DNA from: Caballeronia grimmiae
GTDB taxonomy: Bacteria; Pseudomonadota; Gammaproteobacteria; Burkholderiales; Burkholderiaceae
Direction: 5' to 3'
Assembly: GCF_000698555.1 (NCBI RefSeq)
Contig: NZ_JFHE01000021.1
Location: forward strand, 1 to 64,000
Length of the DNA stretch: 64,000 nucleotides
A model generated the notes under the pieces. It made no database searches, was not told the origin of the DNA, and saw only the letters and a list, made by a program, of their open reading frames with translations. The translations under genes were made by a program, and so were the position numbers. Shown in pieces: positions 10,902 through 22,754 of the stretch (the stretch's first letter is position 1; the number at the start of each line of letters is the position of its first letter).

Positions 10902-12194
10902 ATGGATGTCATCGTCATCGGCGGAGGAATCGCCGGCATCGCCACCGCCTATCAGTTGCACTCGGCCGGGCATCGCGTCTGCGTGATCGAACGCCACGCG
11001 ACCGTCGCCCAGGGTGCGACCTACGGCCAGGGCGGCGCGCTGCTGCCCTCGCCGCTCGACGTCTGGTTCGGCCCGACGTTCATGGCGTCGTCCCGCGCGA
11101 AACAGAGCGGCATGCTGGTCAAGACCGGCTTCGACGGCGCGGCCCGCGAATTTCTGAAGCAGCTCGGGCGGCTGCGCAAGCCGGAGGCGTTCGCCGCGCA
11201 ATATGCGCTGCTTCAGCCGCTCGTCGCGTTGTCGCGGCGTTGCATCGCCGAAATCGAAACGAAACACGAGCTGGAGTTCGAGCAGCGCGTCGGCCTGCTG
11301 CACGTGTTCCGCAATGCCCGCGAGCTGGAGGACGCGCAGCCGGCGATCGACTTGCTGAGAGACGTCGGCGTGCCGCACCGGGTCCTGACGCCGGAGGAAT
11401 GCGTCGCCTTCGAGCCGTCCGTGCCCGACGATCCGGCATTCGCCGGGGGCGTGCTGCTGTCCGCCGAGCGCACCGCCAATTGCCCGCATTTCACGAAACA
11501 GCTCAAGCAGCTTCTCGAAGACAGCGGCGTGCAGTTCCGCATGAACCGGGATGTCGCCGCGGTGCGCCTGGAGGAGCGCCGCGCGGTGGTCGAATTGTCG
11601 GGCGCGAAGGGCAGCGTGAAGCGTCCGAGCGAGGTGGAACTGATTTCCGCCGATGCCATCGTCGTCGCGGCCGGCGCCGATACGCCCGCGTTGCTGAGCG
11701 GCTTCCGGTCGACGCCGTCGCTGTATCCGGTGCGGGTGCATACGCTGACCGCGCCGGTCGCCTACGACGAGCGCGCGCCGCACACGACGGTCGTCGATTC
11801 CGTGAAGCGCATCACGATGACGCGCGTGCATCAGCGCCTGCGCGTCGGCGGCGCGGGGGTCTTCCAGAGCCTCTCGAAAGCCGACAAGCCGCTCGACGCC
11901 GCCCTCGCCCGCCGCGCGCACGATGTGCTCGGCCAGGGCACGCACGACTGGATTCCGGGCGCGGCGCGCGTCTCGGCGGCGCGCGCGTGGGACGGCTTGC
12001 GCCTCTTGTCCGTCGATGGCCTGCCGGTCGTCGGCACGACGCAGCATCCGCGCCTTTTCGTGAACGCGGCGCATGGCCCGGCCGGCTGGGGCCTGGCCTG
12101 CGGCTCTGCTAAAGTGGTCGCGGATCTGGTCTCGGGTGTGACGCCCGACATCCCCGCCGACACGCTCGCGGCGCTCAACATCGAACGCTTCTGA
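10902..12194 (+). CDS. DadA-like FAD-dependent amino-acid dehydrogenase
   Basis: Flavoprotein of 430 residues of the D-amino-acid dehydrogenase small-subunit / glycine-oxidase fold. The N-terminal dinucleotide-binding motif VIVIGGGIAGIATAYQL is at residues 3-19, followed by the ERHATVAQGAT acidic strand end. The C-terminal FAD contact region contains DGLPVVGTTQHPRLFVNAAHGPAGWGLACGSAKVVADL. Such enzymes oxidise D-amino acids to 2-oxo acids and feed electrons to the quinone pool; the substrate here is not determinable. ATG 10902 follows an A-rich tract (CACAAAAAATC) without a clear Shine-Dalgarno. An upstream in-frame ATG (10776) would add a non-homologous segment. Confidence 0.85.
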   Translation: MDVIVIGGGIAGIATAYQLHSAGHRVCVIERHATVAQGATYGQGGALLPSPLDVWFGPTFMASSRAKQSGMLVKTGFDGAAREFLKQLGRLRKPEAFAAQYALLQPLVALSRRCIAEIETKHELEFEQRVGLLHVFRNARELEDAQPAIDLLRDVGVPHRVLTPEECVAFEPSVPDDPAFAGGVLLSAERTANCPHFTKQLKQLLEDSGVQFRMNRDVAAVRLEERRAVVELSGAKGSVKRPSEVELISADAIVVAAGADTPALLSGFRSTPSLYPVRVHTLTAPVAYDERAPHTTVVDSVKRITMTRVHQRLRVGGAGVFQSLSKADKPLDAALARRAHDVLGQGTHDWIPGAARVSAARAWDGLRLLSVDGLPVVGTTQHPRLFVNAAHGPAGWGLACGSAKVVADLVSGVTPDIPADTLAALNIERF

Positions 12195-12268
12195 GCCGCG
12201 GGGTGGCATGAAGGGTGCGAGCCGGATCACCTTCCGTCGACCGCCCGCTCATCTGCTCCGCGCCACCC

Positions 12269-13816
12269 ATGACCGCTTCCTACTTCACACCCGACGACGA
12301 CGCCCTCGCGCTGCTCACGCTGAACGAACTGCGCGCGGTCGAGGCGCGCGCCGCTGCCGCGCTGCCGCCGCATACGCTAATGGCGCGTGCAGGCGAGGCC
12401 GCCGCGAACTATCTGCTAGACGCCCTCGCCCGCGATCCGGACGCGGCCACGCTCCCGGTCTGGATCGCGGCCGGCCCCGGCAACAACGGCGGCGATGCGC
12501 TCGTCGTCGCTGAACGGCTGCATCGTGCGGGCGTTGCCGTGCGCGTCAGCATGCCGAGCGAAGTCAAGCCCGACGACGCGCGCTGGGCGCTCGACGCCGC
12601 ACGCGCCGCCCGGGTCACGATCGAAAGCGAGCCGCCCGCGTCGTTCGATGGCCTCGGCTGGCTCGTCGACGGGATGTTCGGCATCGGCCTCACGCGTGCG
12701 CTCGATGGCGTCTTCGCCAACATCGCGGTGCGCATGTCGCGTCGCGGGCGCGAGTCGGGCCGCGTGCTGGCGCTCGACGTGCCGAGCGGCCTCGACAGCG
12801 ATACCGGCACGCCCGTCGGCGGCGGCGACGCGGTGCGCGCGACTGTCACGATGACCTTCATCGGCGCGAAGCCGGGCCTCGTCACCGCGCAGGGCCGCGA
12901 TTTGTGCGGCACGCTGCATGTCGCGACGCTGGACGTGGAGCCGCTCGCGGCGCCGTCCGTCGTGCTCAACGCAACGTCGCTGTTTCGCGCGCATCTGCCG
13001 CCGCGCGACTACGCGACCAACAAGGGCACGTTCGGGACGCTCGCGGTCGTCGGCGGCGATACCGGCATGTGCGGCGCGCCGATTCTGGCCGCCCGCATGG
13101 CGCTCTATGGCGGCGCGGGCAAGGTCCACGTCGCGTTTCTCGGCGAAGGCGGCCCGCCCTACGATCCGCCGCATCCCGAACTCATGCTGCATCACGTCGA
13201 CGGCTTCGCCCTCGACAAGATGGACGCGCTCGCCATCGGCTGCGGCATGGGCAAAAGCGATCGTGCGAAGAAAGTGCTCGCCGACGTGTTGAAGCTCGAC
13301 ATGCCGAAGCTGCTCGACGCCGATGCGCTCAACCTCGTCGCCGAAGACGACGCCCTCGCCCGCGAAGTCGCCGCGCGCGGGCAAGCGGGCGATCCGTGCA
13401 TCCTGACGCCGCACCCGCTCGAAGCCGCGCGCCTGCTGCAAACGGATGCGAGGAGCGTGCAGGCGGACCGCATCGTCGCCGCGCGCCAGCTTTCGGCGCG
13501 TTATGCCGCCGTCGCCGTGCTGAAAGGCTCGGGAACGGTGATCGCATCGCCGGATGGCCGCGTCGCGGTGAATCCGACTGGCAACGCCGGACTCGCGACC
13601 GGCGGCACCGGCGACGTGCTCGGCGGTCTCATCGGAGCATTGCTTGCGCAAAAGCTGCCGGCGCATGAAGCCGCGCTCGCGGGCGTCTACTTGCACGGGC
13701 TGGCGGCACAGACGCTGACCGCGGAAGGCACGGGGCCCGCCGGACTCACCGCCGGCGAACTCGCGCCGCAAGTGCGCAAGCTCATCAATCGCCGCTTCTA
13801 TGCCGACAGCGTGTGA
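12269..13816 (+). CDS. nnr: Bifunctional NAD(P)HX epimerase / ADP-dependent dehydratase
   Basis: Repairs hydrated NADH/NADPH (NADHX). The N-terminal YjeF_N domain (about residues 15-230) epimerises the R form; its motif GPGNNGGDALVVAERL and DVPSGLDSDTG are visible. The C-terminal ribokinase-like domain (about 240-510) dehydrates the S form using ADP, with KGTFGTLAVVGGDTGMCGAPILAA, LDADALNLV, LTPHPLEAARLL and NAGLATGGTGDVLGGLIGALLAQ. Length 515 matches the fused bacterial form. Start ATG 12269 is preferred over an upstream ATG at 12215, because homology begins at TLNELRAVE. It follows the flavoprotein by 74 bp and may be co-transcribed. Confidence 0.95.
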   Translation: MTASYFTPDDDALALLTLNELRAVEARAAAALPPHTLMARAGEAAANYLLDALARDPDAATLPVWIAAGPGNNGGDALVVAERLHRAGVAVRVSMPSEVKPDDARWALDAARAARVTIESEPPASFDGLGWLVDGMFGIGLTRALDGVFANIAVRMSRRGRESGRVLALDVPSGLDSDTGTPVGGGDAVRATVTMTFIGAKPGLVTAQGRDLCGTLHVATLDVEPLAAPSVVLNATSLFRAHLPPRDYATNKGTFGTLAVVGGDTGMCGAPILAARMALYGGAGKVHVAFLGEGGPPYDPPHPELMLHHVDGFALDKMDALAIGCGMGKSDRAKKVLADVLKLDMPKLLDADALNLVAEDDALAREVAARGQAGDPCILTPHPLEAARLLQTDARSVQADRIVAARQLSARYAAVAVLKGSGTVIASPDGRVAVNPTGNAGLATGGTGDVLGGLIGALLAQKLPAHEAALAGVYLHGLAAQTLTAEGTGPAGLTAGELAPQVRKLINRRFYADSV

Positions 13817-13997
13817 CGCGTTGCAAGCATCCGTTCACGCATCGTCGCTATACTCCCTTTGTTTCCTTTTGCTCCCTTGATTCGGGCATCCGCGGCGGCA
13901 CGGGCTGCGTTCGACGAACCTCGATGGCCGCAGAGCACGCACCTGGCCGAACCGCATCGCACGAAAGTTTTCTGTTAATCACGACTATCGGACCGCT

Positions 13998-15620
13998 ATG
14001 ACGCTCAATTCGCTTCCCGCCTGGTCGGCGCTCCAATCGCATTACGATGCCATCTCCGGCGAGCGCCTGCGCGACTGGTTCGCGCCGCAAAACGACACCG
14101 CACCGACGCGCGCGGAGCGCCTGACGTTCGACGGCGGCGGACTCACCATCGATTTCTCGAAGAACCGCATCACCGACGCGACGCTCGAACTGCTGATTCA
14201 GCTGGCCGAGCAGGCCGGCGTCACGAAGCGCCGCGACGCGATGTTCAATGGCGACATCGTTAACATCACCGAAGAACGGGCCGTGTTGCACACCGCCTTG
14301 CGCGCTCAGTCGCCCGACGCGCCGTTCCATCAGCAAGTGCAAGCCGAAAAAGCGAAGATGGCCGCGTTCGCCGACAAGGTTCGCGACGGCTCGTGGACCG
14401 GCTACTCCGGCAAGCGCATTCGCCATGTGGTGAACATCGGCATCGGCGGGTCCGATCTCGGGCCGAAGATGGTCGTGCATGCGCTGCATCATCTGGCGTC
14501 GAAGGAACTGGATACGCATTTCGTCTCCAACGTCGATGGCGCCGATCTCTACAACGTGCTCGAGCAGATCGACGCGGAAGAGACGCTCGCGATTATCGTC
14601 TCGAAGACGTTCACCACGCTCGAAACCATGACCAACGCGCATTCGATGCGCAACTGGTTTATTCAGCAGGGCTGTCCGGAAGATCAACTGTCGAAGCATT
14701 TCGTCGGCGTGTCGGCGAATCCGGCGGAGGTCGTGAAGTTCGGCATCGCGAAGGAAAACGTCTTCGAGATGTGGGACTGGGTCGGAGGCCGCTATTCGCT
14801 GTGGTCGGCGGTCGGCTTGTCGATCATGCTGTCGGTCGGGCCGAAGAACTTCGACGCGCTGCTGGAAGGCGCGGACCAGATGGACCGCCATTTCCGCGAA
14901 GCGCCGCTGGCCGAGAATCTGCCGGTGCTGATGGGAATGATCGGCATCTGGTATCGCAACTTCTTCGGCTCGCAGAGCGATCTGATCGCGCCTTACTCGC
15001 AGGCGCTGCACTATCTGCCGTCGTATCTGCAGCAACTGGAGATGGAGAGCAACGGCAAGTCCGCGACGCTCGACGGCGGCATGGTCGATTACCCCACGGC
15101 CGCGGTGATCTGGGGCGAGCCGGGCACGAACGGCCAGCACGCGTTCTTCCAGATGCTGCATCAGGGGCCGACGCTCATTCCGATCGACTTCATCGCCGTG
15201 CTGACGCCCGAGCATCCGCTCGTCGATCATCACGCGAAACTGCTCGCCAACTGCTTTGCGCAAAGCGAAGCGTTGATGCTCGGACGCACGCTGGAAGAAG
15301 CGAAGAAGGTCGCGGGCCCGGGCAAGGAGGCGCTCGCGACCCATCTGAGCTTCCCGGGCAACCGGCCCACGACGACCATCATGCTCGATGCGCTCACGCC
15401 GCAATCGCTTGGTGCGCTTATCGCGCTTTACGAGCACAAGGTGCTGGTGCAGGGAACGGTGTGGAACGTCAACTCGTTCGACCAATGGGGCGTGGAGCTG
15501 GGCAAGATTCTCGGCAAGGTCGTCGAAGCGGATATCACCGCTGCGAGCGTCGATGCATCGAAGCATGATTCGTCGACGTCCGCGCTGATCGAACGCGCGC
15601 GCAAGGCGCTCAAGCGCTGA
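13998..15620 (+). CDS. pgi: Glucose-6-phosphate isomerase
   Basis: Interconverts glucose-6-phosphate and fructose-6-phosphate in glycolysis/gluconeogenesis. The protein is 540 residues, standard for the bacterial enzyme. Visible family signatures are [42 protein letters not shown] (PGI signature) and [18 protein letters not shown] with the catalytic His. The start MTLNSLPAW at 13998 agrees with the family. A TATACT (13849-13854) in the 181-bp upstream gap is a possible -10, but no matching -35 is seen. It converges on the ABC ATPase gene with only 30 bp between stops. Confidence 0.97.
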   Translation: MTLNSLPAWSALQSHYDAISGERLRDWFAPQNDTAPTRAERLTFDGGGLTIDFSKNRITDATLELLIQLAEQAGVTKRRDAMFNGDIVNITEERAVLHTALRAQSPDAPFHQQVQAEKAKMAAFADKVRDGSWTGYSGKRIRHVVNIGIGGSDLGPKMVVHALHHLASKELDTHFVSNVDGADLYNVLEQIDAEETLAIIVSKTFTTLETMTNAHSMRNWFIQQGCPEDQLSKHFVGVSANPAEVVKFGIAKENVFEMWDWVGGRYSLWSAVGLSIMLSVGPKNFDALLEGADQMDRHFREAPLAENLPVLMGMIGIWYRNFFGSQSDLIAPYSQALHYLPSYLQQLEMESNGKSATLDGGMVDYPTAAVIWGEPGTNGQHAFFQMLHQGPTLIPIDFIAVLTPEHPLVDHHAKLLANCFAQSEALMLGRTLEEAKKVAGPGKEALATHLSFPGNRPTTTIMLDALTPQSLGALIALYEHKVLVQGTVWNVNSFDQWGVELGKILGKVVEADITAASVDASKHDSSTSALIERARKALKR

Positions 15621-15650
15621 ACGCCGATGGCGGCGGCGGCTCGACTGCGG

Positions 15651-16352
15651 CTAGACGCTCAGGCCGTTGACGAGCCGCCCCGCTTCGATCGTCACCGTCG
15701 CGTCGCAGCGTTCGGCGAGTTCGGCATCGTGGGTGACGAGCACGAGCGTCGCACCGTTGCGGCTGTTCATCTCGAACATCAGGTCGATGATCGCGTAGCC
15801 CGTGCCGGCGTCGAGGCTGCCCGTGGGTTCATCGGCGAACAGGACTGCGGGATGCGTGACGAAGGCGCGCGCCAGCGCCACGCGTTGCTGCTCGCCACCG
15901 GACAGCAGCTTCGGATAATGGCCTGTACGTTGTGAAAGCCCGACTTGCTCCAGCAGCGACCGGGCGCGCTGCGCGATCTGATCATGCGGCATCTCGGCGC
16001 GCAGTTCGAGCGGCAGCATGACGTTCTCGAGCGCGGTCAGATGCGGCATCAACTGGAATGACTGAAACACGAAGCCGACCGCGCCGCTTCTGAGCGCGGC
16101 GCGCTGATCTTCGTCGAGCGTCGTCAGTTCCTTGCCCAACAGGCGAACCGAGCCCTCGCTCGCGCTGTCCAATCCCGCGAGCAGGCCGAGCAGTGTCGAC
16201 TTGCCCGAGCCCGATGCCCCGACGATCGCCACGCTGCTGCCCTTCGCGATGGACAGATCGATCTGATCGAGAATCGTGAGCTCGCCCGTTGCGTCCTTCA
16301 CCCGCTTGCTTAATCCCCGTACTTCGATGACCGGCTCGATATCGTTTTGCAT
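15651..16352 (-). CDS. ABC-transporter ATPase, YbbA/LolD family
   Basis: A 233-residue stand-alone ATP-binding subunit. Walker [13 protein letters not shown], the ABC signature LSGGEQQRV, Walker [13 protein letters not shown] and the switch VTHDAEL are all intact. The sequence is closest in style to E. coli YbbA and LolD, which power MacB/LolE-type permeases. The start ATG 16352-16350 overlaps the start of the divergent tesA-type gene by two bases (CATG). This mirrors the ybbA/tesA divergence in E. coli, but no YbbP-like permease follows here: pgi lies downstream in the opposite direction. Its membrane partner must be elsewhere, or it has a soluble role. Confidence 0.88.
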   Translation of the reverse strand: MQNDIEPVIEVRGLSKRVKDATGELTILDQIDLSIAKGSSVAIVGASGSGKSTLLGLLAGLDSASEGSVRLLGKELTTLDEDQRAALRSGAVGFVFQSFQLMPHLTALENVMLPLELRAEMPHDQIAQRARSLLEQVGLSQRTGHYPKLLSGGEQQRVALARAFVTHPAVLFADEPTGSLDAGTGYAIIDLMFEMNSRNGATLVLVTHDAELAERCDATVTIEAGRLVNGLSV

Positions 16353-17046
16353 GGACACCTTGAAAAATAACTGGAGCGCGCGTGGTTTCGTCATGGCCGC
16401 TGTCGCGAGCGCGATGTTCGCGGCGGCCGCATCGTCGAGCGTGAACGCTGCGGAAGCCCAGGCCGCCCAAGCGCCGCCGACAAAGCCCGCGATCGTGGTG
16501 CTGGGCGATAGCCTGTCGGCGGAATACGGCCTGCCGCGCGATACCGGCTGGGTCAATCTGCTGCGGGAGCGGCTGGCGAAAGAGCGCTTCGATTATAGCG
16601 TCGCCAATTCGAGCATCAGCGGCGACACCACGAGCGGTGGACGCGCGAGGCTGACCGCGGTGCTCACGCGCATCAAGCCGGCTGTGGTGATCGTCGAGCT
16701 CGGCGCGAACGATGCGTTGCGCGGCGTGCCCCTCGCGACCACCGAGGCGAACCTGCGCGGCATCGTCGATGCCTCGTTGGCCGCCCATGCGAAGGTGCTG
16801 CTCGTCGGCATGTACGTTCCGCCCAATTACGGCCCCGACTATTCGCAGAAGTTCCATGCGGTGTACGAGCGCATCGCGAAAGACAAGAAGGTATCGCTCG
16901 TGCCGTTTCTGCTCGCGGGCATCGAGGACAAGCCGTCGATGTTCCAGTCCGACCAGATTCACCCCACCGTTCAGGCCCAGCCTTTGCTATTGAACAACGT
17001 CTGGCCAACGTTGAAACCGTTGCTGGCCGCGGGCGCGTCGCAGTAA
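16351..17046 (+). CDS. tesA: Periplasmic GDSL esterase/thioesterase, TesA type
   Basis: SGNH/GDSL hydrolase of 231 residues, similar to E. coli TesA (thioesterase I / arylesterase / lysophospholipase L1). A signal peptide spans about residues 1-34 (basic [11 protein letters not shown], hydrophobic stretch, VNA-AEA cleavage). Catalytic blocks are GDSLSAEYGL (nucleophile Ser, block I), the Gly/Asn oxyanion residues in ISGDTTSGG and ELGANDALRG, and DQIHPT with the catalytic Asp and His near the C-terminus. An internal ATG at 16393 would lose the basic n-region. The start overlaps the divergent ATPase start, so both genes share one very compact control region inside each other's coding sequence. 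Confidence 0.92.
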   Translation: MDTLKNNWSARGFVMAAVASAMFAAAASSSVNAAEAQAAQAPPTKPAIVVLGDSLSAEYGLPRDTGWVNLLRERLAKERFDYSVANSSISGDTTSGGRARLTAVLTRIKPAVVIVELGANDALRGVPLATTEANLRGIVDASLAAHAKVLLVGMYVPPNYGPDYSQKFHAVYERIAKDKKVSLVPFLLAGIEDKPSMFQSDQIHPTVQAQPLLLNNVWPTLKPLLAAGASQ

Positions 17047-17175
17047 CCGGATGCCAGCCGCGCCAGCCCTTCGACCAAGCGCGAAAAAGACGGCCACGAT
17101 TCAGTACTCTGAGACTTTCGCGTCACTCACTCTAATATCACCGCTCAGTACGGAGCGAATCAACAAGGAGGTCAC

Positions 17176-17517
17176 GTGAAATATTTCTCCCTGCTCGCAT
17201 TGACCGTTGCGATCTCGGCTTGCGCCGCACAGCCGCCTGCAGGCGTGCAACAAGTCGGCACGAGCCAGAAGGCGCCGAAGGCGGTTGCGCAATGCGTCGC
17301 CGAGAAATGGGCGCAGAAATCGCAGCAGCAGGTCATCTCGCAAGACACGCTCGCCAATGACCAGGCGCTCGACGTGTTCGTTCCGGGCCAGCAGCCGCCG
17401 AACGGCGCAGCAGCCGTGGTGCGTCCGTCGTGGTCGGGTCCGGGCTCGTGGGTCGGCTTCCGCGCAGCGGGTGCGGCCGGCAGCGACACGACCGGCGACA
17501 TTCAGGCTTGCCTGTAA
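17176..17517 (+). CDS. Small putative lipoprotein
   Basis: A 113-residue protein starting with GTG 17176, which is decided by a near-perfect AAGGAGGT at 17165-17172. Residues 1-16 form a lipoprotein signal with lipobox ISAC, so Cys16 would be acylated and the protein anchored in an outer or inner membrane. The mature part is Gln/Ala-rich, has a second Cys pair (AQCVAEKW and the terminal QACL), and a WSGPGSWVGF motif. I do not recognise the family. It is a single gene ended by strong hairpins. Confidence 0.75.
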   Translation: MKYFSLLALTVAISACAAQPPAGVQQVGTSQKAPKAVAQCVAEKWAQKSQQQVISQDTLANDQALDVFVPGQQPPNGAAAVVRPSWSGPGSWVGFRAAGAAGSDTTGDIQACL

Positions 17518-17527
17518 GCGCGCCAAT

Positions 17528-17561
17528 GTGACGCGTCACCGGCGTGCGATCCCGGTGACGC
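17528..17561. repeat. Perfect 10-bp-stem hairpin next to a 12-bp palindrome
   Basis: GTGACGCGTCAC (17528-17539) is a perfect palindrome. Overlapping it, GCGTCACCGG (17533-17542) pairs with CCGGTGACGC (17552-17561). The two alternative structures cannot form together. This lies between the lipoprotein stop and the terminator. Confidence 0.6.
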
Positions 17562-17569
17562 CGATAAAA

Positions 17570-17602
17570 AAGCCCCGCTTCCTTCCGGAAGCGGGGCTTC
17601 TT
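17570..17602. terminator. Bidirectional intrinsic terminator between lipoprotein gene and ppiD
   Basis: A 13-bp perfect stem, AAGCCCCGCTTCC (17570-17582) with GGAAGCGGGGCTT (17587-17599), loop TTCC, flanked by A6 on the left and CTTGTTT on the right. It can therefore stop transcripts from both convergent genes. Confidence 0.9.
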
Positions 17603-17631
17603 GTTTCAGCCTTCGCTGATGCCGCTGCGCC

Positions 17632-19554
17632 TTAGTTCGACGACGGCGCCGGCGCGTGGCTCAGCTTGACGTTCGAACGTGCCTTGAGCGAGTCCATATA
17701 CGCGGTCATCTCGGCTTCGGCGTAGCGCTGCGCGATCTGCTGCTGGGCGCCGGCCAGACGGTCCGCCGCGACCGGCGCGCCCTTCTCGATGCCGTTCACG
17801 CGATAGATCGCATAGCCGTCCGCGCCCAGATCGACGCCCACGTACGCGGGCAGCTTCGAGGCATCGGCCTTGAAGACGGCGCCGAGGGCCGCGGGCGGCA
17901 GACCTTGTGCATCGTTGCGCGATACCGTGATCGCCGATGTAAAGCCTTCGGTCGACTTCGACTTCTGCAGTTCCGCGAGCTTCGCCTCGCCTTGCTTGCG
18001 TGCCTGCGCGCTCGCCATGTCGGCCACGACCTTGCCGCGCACCGCGTCCTTCACCGCGTCGAATGCGGGAACGGTAGACGCCTTGTAGTCGGTCACGCGC
18101 GCTGCGATCAGCGTGCTGTTGCCGACGTCGATGGCCTGCGTATTGTTGTGTTCCTTCACTGAATCCGGCGCGAACACGGCGGCGAGGAACTTCGCATTGT
18201 TGAGCGGGTTGTCCTGCGGCAGTTGCGGGTTCGGCTTCGGCGTGACCGTCGCGGTCTGGATCGTCAGCTTGTACTTGTCCGCCGCCGGTTGAAGCGACTT
18301 GGCCTTTTCATAGACGATGTCGTTCAGTCCCGTCGCGGCTGCGGTGAATGCGTTCGATCCTTCTTGCGCGGCGTAGTCCTTCGCGATCGCATCCTTTACT
18401 TCATCGAAGGGCTTGGTCGCGGCAGGCTTCACGTCCGTCGCCTGGATGATGTGATAACCGAAGTCCGATTCGACGATGTTGCTCACCTCGCCCTTCTTCA
18501 GGCTGAACGCAGCGTCGTCGAAAGCCTTGCCGCCCGCGATCTGCCCGCGCGTGAAGTAGCCCAGATCGCCGCCCTTGCTCGCCGAGCCCGGGTCCTCCGA
18601 ATCTTTCTGCGCGACTTGCGCGAACTGATCCGGATGCGCCTTCACCTGCGCAAGCAGCGACTCGGCCTTCTGTTTCGCTTTCGCCTTGTCGGCTGCGCTC
18701 GCGTCCTTCGGCGCATTCACGAGAATATGGCTCGCGCGGACCTCGCCTTCGGTGCGATAGCGCTGGATATTGTCGTCGTAGTACTTCTTGAGATCGGCGT
18801 CGCTCGGCTTCGATGCAGCCGCGAGCGTCGACGGCGACAGCACGAGATATTGAATCGTGGCCGTCTCCGACGTCGCGAAATCATTGCGATGGGCGTCGTA
18901 ATAAGCGTGCAACTGCGCGTCGGTCGGCTGGACCTTCGCGGCGAAGTCGGCGGTGCGCAGCAGCAGGCCCTGCACGGCGCGGCGCTGCTCGGCGAGTTCG
19001 GTCAGGTTCTGAGCGAGCGCCTTCGACGTGAACGACGTTTGCTGAATGCTGGCCGGAATCTGCTCATTGGCGATCGTGTAGCGCATGCGTTCGTCGTACT
19101 GCGCGGGCGTCATGCCCTGCATCGCGAGCAACTGCTTGTATCGCTCGACGTCGATGGTGCCGTCCGGCTTGCGCAGCGACGCAATGCCGGGATCGGCCAG
19201 CAGCGCACGGCGCACCGCGTCGTCCGATGCGGTCAGATGCAAGCGCTGCGTCTCGTCCGACAGCGTGCGCTGTTGCACGAGGCTATCGACCATTGCGCTG
19301 CGCGTCTCGGGCGTATCGAACATCTTGGCGTCGAACTGCGCGCCCAGCATCGAGCGGGCGCGTTCGACCTGCTGCCTGAACGCGCTATCGTATTCGGCGC
19401 GCGTGATCTTGTGACCGTTCACGCTGGCGACGTACGCGTTTTCGTCGAAGAAGCTGTTGAAGCCCTGAATCCCCACGATGCCCAGACCGGGCAAGATGAA
19501 GAGCATCAGCAAGGCCATCGCCAGGCGCTGGTGACTGCGGAAGAATTGGAGCAT
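17632..19554 (-). CDS. ppiD: Inner-membrane-anchored periplasmic chaperone PpiD
   Basis: A 640-residue SurA/PpiC-domain protein. The N-terminus has a short cytoplasmic head (MLQFFRSHQR) and one membrane helix (about residues 11-33), leaving the rest periplasmic. The SurA_N-like chaperone region (about 35-250) is followed by one parvulin domain near 265-370 (ASHILVNA, KDSEDPGSASKGGDLGYF, ESDFGYHIIQ) and a second chaperone-like region. It assists folding of proteins leaving the Sec translocon. Initiation is at ATG 19554 with a weak ribosome-binding site. Two tRNA genes lie upstream on the same strand, separated from it by a terminator. Confidence 0.93.
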   Translation of the reverse strand: MLQFFRSHQRLAMALLMLFILPGLGIVGIQGFNSFFDENAYVASVNGHKITRAEYDSAFRQQVERARSMLGAQFDAKMFDTPETRSAMVDSLVQQRTLSDETQRLHLTASDDAVRRALLADPGIASLRKPDGTIDVERYKQLLAMQGMTPAQYDERMRYTIANEQIPASIQQTSFTSKALAQNLTELAEQRRAVQGLLLRTADFAAKVQPTDAQLHAYYDAHRNDFATSETATIQYLVLSPSTLAAASKPSDADLKKYYDDNIQRYRTEGEVRASHILVNAPKDASAADKAKAKQKAESLLAQVKAHPDQFAQVAQKDSEDPGSASKGGDLGYFTRGQIAGGKAFDDAAFSLKKGEVSNIVESDFGYHIIQATDVKPAATKPFDEVKDAIAKDYAAQEGSNAFTAAATGLNDIVYEKAKSLQPAADKYKLTIQTATVTPKPNPQLPQDNPLNNAKFLAAVFAPDSVKEHNNTQAIDVGNSTLIAARVTDYKASTVPAFDAVKDAVRGKVVADMASAQARKQGEAKLAELQKSKSTEGFTSAITVSRNDAQGLPPAALGAVFKADASKLPAYVGVDLGADGYAIYRVNGIEKGAPVAADRLAGAQQQIAQRYAEAEMTAYMDSLKARSNVKLSHAPAPSSN

Positions 19555-19752
19555 GCTTAGCGCTGCGTGTTAGACAAAACGCCCGATATTACAACAGTGG
19601 GACGGGAAAAGGCGAAAGGCGGGGATGATTCGCACCCGAGGACGGTCGCGAGGCGTTGTTATCAGTCACTTGCAGCCGGTTGGCGACAACGAAATGCATC
19701 GGCCGATGCGCGCACCAGGCCGTTAGGACGTTTAACTATGCGCGCGCAAAAC

Positions 19753-19783
19753 AAAAATCCCGCAAGCGGCGAAGCTTGCGGGA
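19753..19783 (-). terminator. Terminator of the tRNA-Val/tRNA-Asp unit
   Basis: On the minus strand TCCCGCAAGC pairs with GCTTGCGGGA (arms 19783-19774 and 19767-19758), loop of 6, followed by TTTTT (19757-19753). It sits 14 bases after the tRNA-Asp CCA end. Confidence 0.88.
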
Positions 19784-19796
19784 CTTTCGATTAACT

Positions 19797-19873
19797 TGGC
19801 GGAGCGGACGGGACTCGAACCCGCGACCCCCGGCGTGACAGGCCGGTATTCTAACCAACTGAACTACCGCTCC
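19797..19873 (-). tRNA. tRNA-Asp (GTC)
   Basis: A 77-nt cloverleaf. The acceptor arm is GGAGCGG (19873-19867) pairing with CCGCTCC, D-loop AGTTGGTTAGA, anticodon loop CTGTCAC with anticodon GTC, T-arm GGGTTCGAGTCCC, discriminator G and encoded CCA at 19799-19797. Confidence 0.97.
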
Positions 19874-19908
19874 TAATTCGATGCGCCACGAAACGAAGAA
19901 CGGGAAAC

Positions 19909-19984
19909 TGGTGGGTGCTGAGAGGCTCGAACTCCCGACCTACGCCTTGTAAGGGCGCCGCTCTACCAACTGAGCTAAGCACCC
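19909..19984 (-). tRNA. tRNA-Val (TAC)
   Basis: A 76-nt cloverleaf. Acceptor GGGTGCT (19984-19978) pairs with AGCACCC; D-arm AGCTCAGTTGGTAGAGC; anticodon loop CTTACAA with anticodon TAC; T-arm GGGAGTTCGAGCCTC; discriminator A and encoded CCA (19911-19909). It is 35 bp upstream of tRNA-Asp and very probably co-transcribed. Confidence 0.97.
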
Positions 19985-20144
19985 GTTCCGCCATTCTTTC
20001 GGCTCGCGCCCGCTTGTACGGCCCGGTTAGAAGTTCCGTATCCAGCGAGTCCGCTAGTCTAGCGCATTGTTCTGGCGTTTGCCAGTGAAGAATGGGGAAA
20101 TTCTGCCGCTTTGTTCGCCATCATGGGCATCAAATGAAGCGCCA

Positions 20145-20176
20145 ATAAAAAACCCGCGGACAAATGCCCGCGGGTT
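20145..20176 (-). terminator. Intrinsic terminator of lon
   Basis: On the minus strand AACCCGCGG (20176-20168) pairs with CCGCGGGTT (20159-20151), followed by TTTTTATT. It lies 28 bases after the lon stop. Confidence 0.88.
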
Positions 20177-20203
20177 CTTATAACAGCGCTTCGACGCGAT
20201 GCC

Positions 20204-22627
<2,424 letters not shown>

Positions 22628-22661
22628 TTCATTTCCCCATGAATGGAATCGGTTCGTTCGT

Positions 22662-22689
22662 AAGTAAGGCCGTTAAGAGCTATTGCAAG
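22662..22689 (-). promoter_or_regulatory. Candidate sigma-32-like promoter of lon
   Basis: On the minus strand CTTGCAA (22689-22683), then 13 bases, then CCTTACTT (22669-22662). This partly matches the heat-shock consensus CTTGAAA-N13-CCCCATnT and lies about 35 bp before the lon ATG. The -10 half is a weak match, so the call rests on spacing and on lon being a heat-shock gene in many Proteobacteria. Confidence 0.35.
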
Positions 22690-22754
22690 CCTTTATCGGA
22701 AGTGAAAAGTCGGTAGTCCAAGATCGTCAGCAAACGTCCACAAGATAAACCGAA

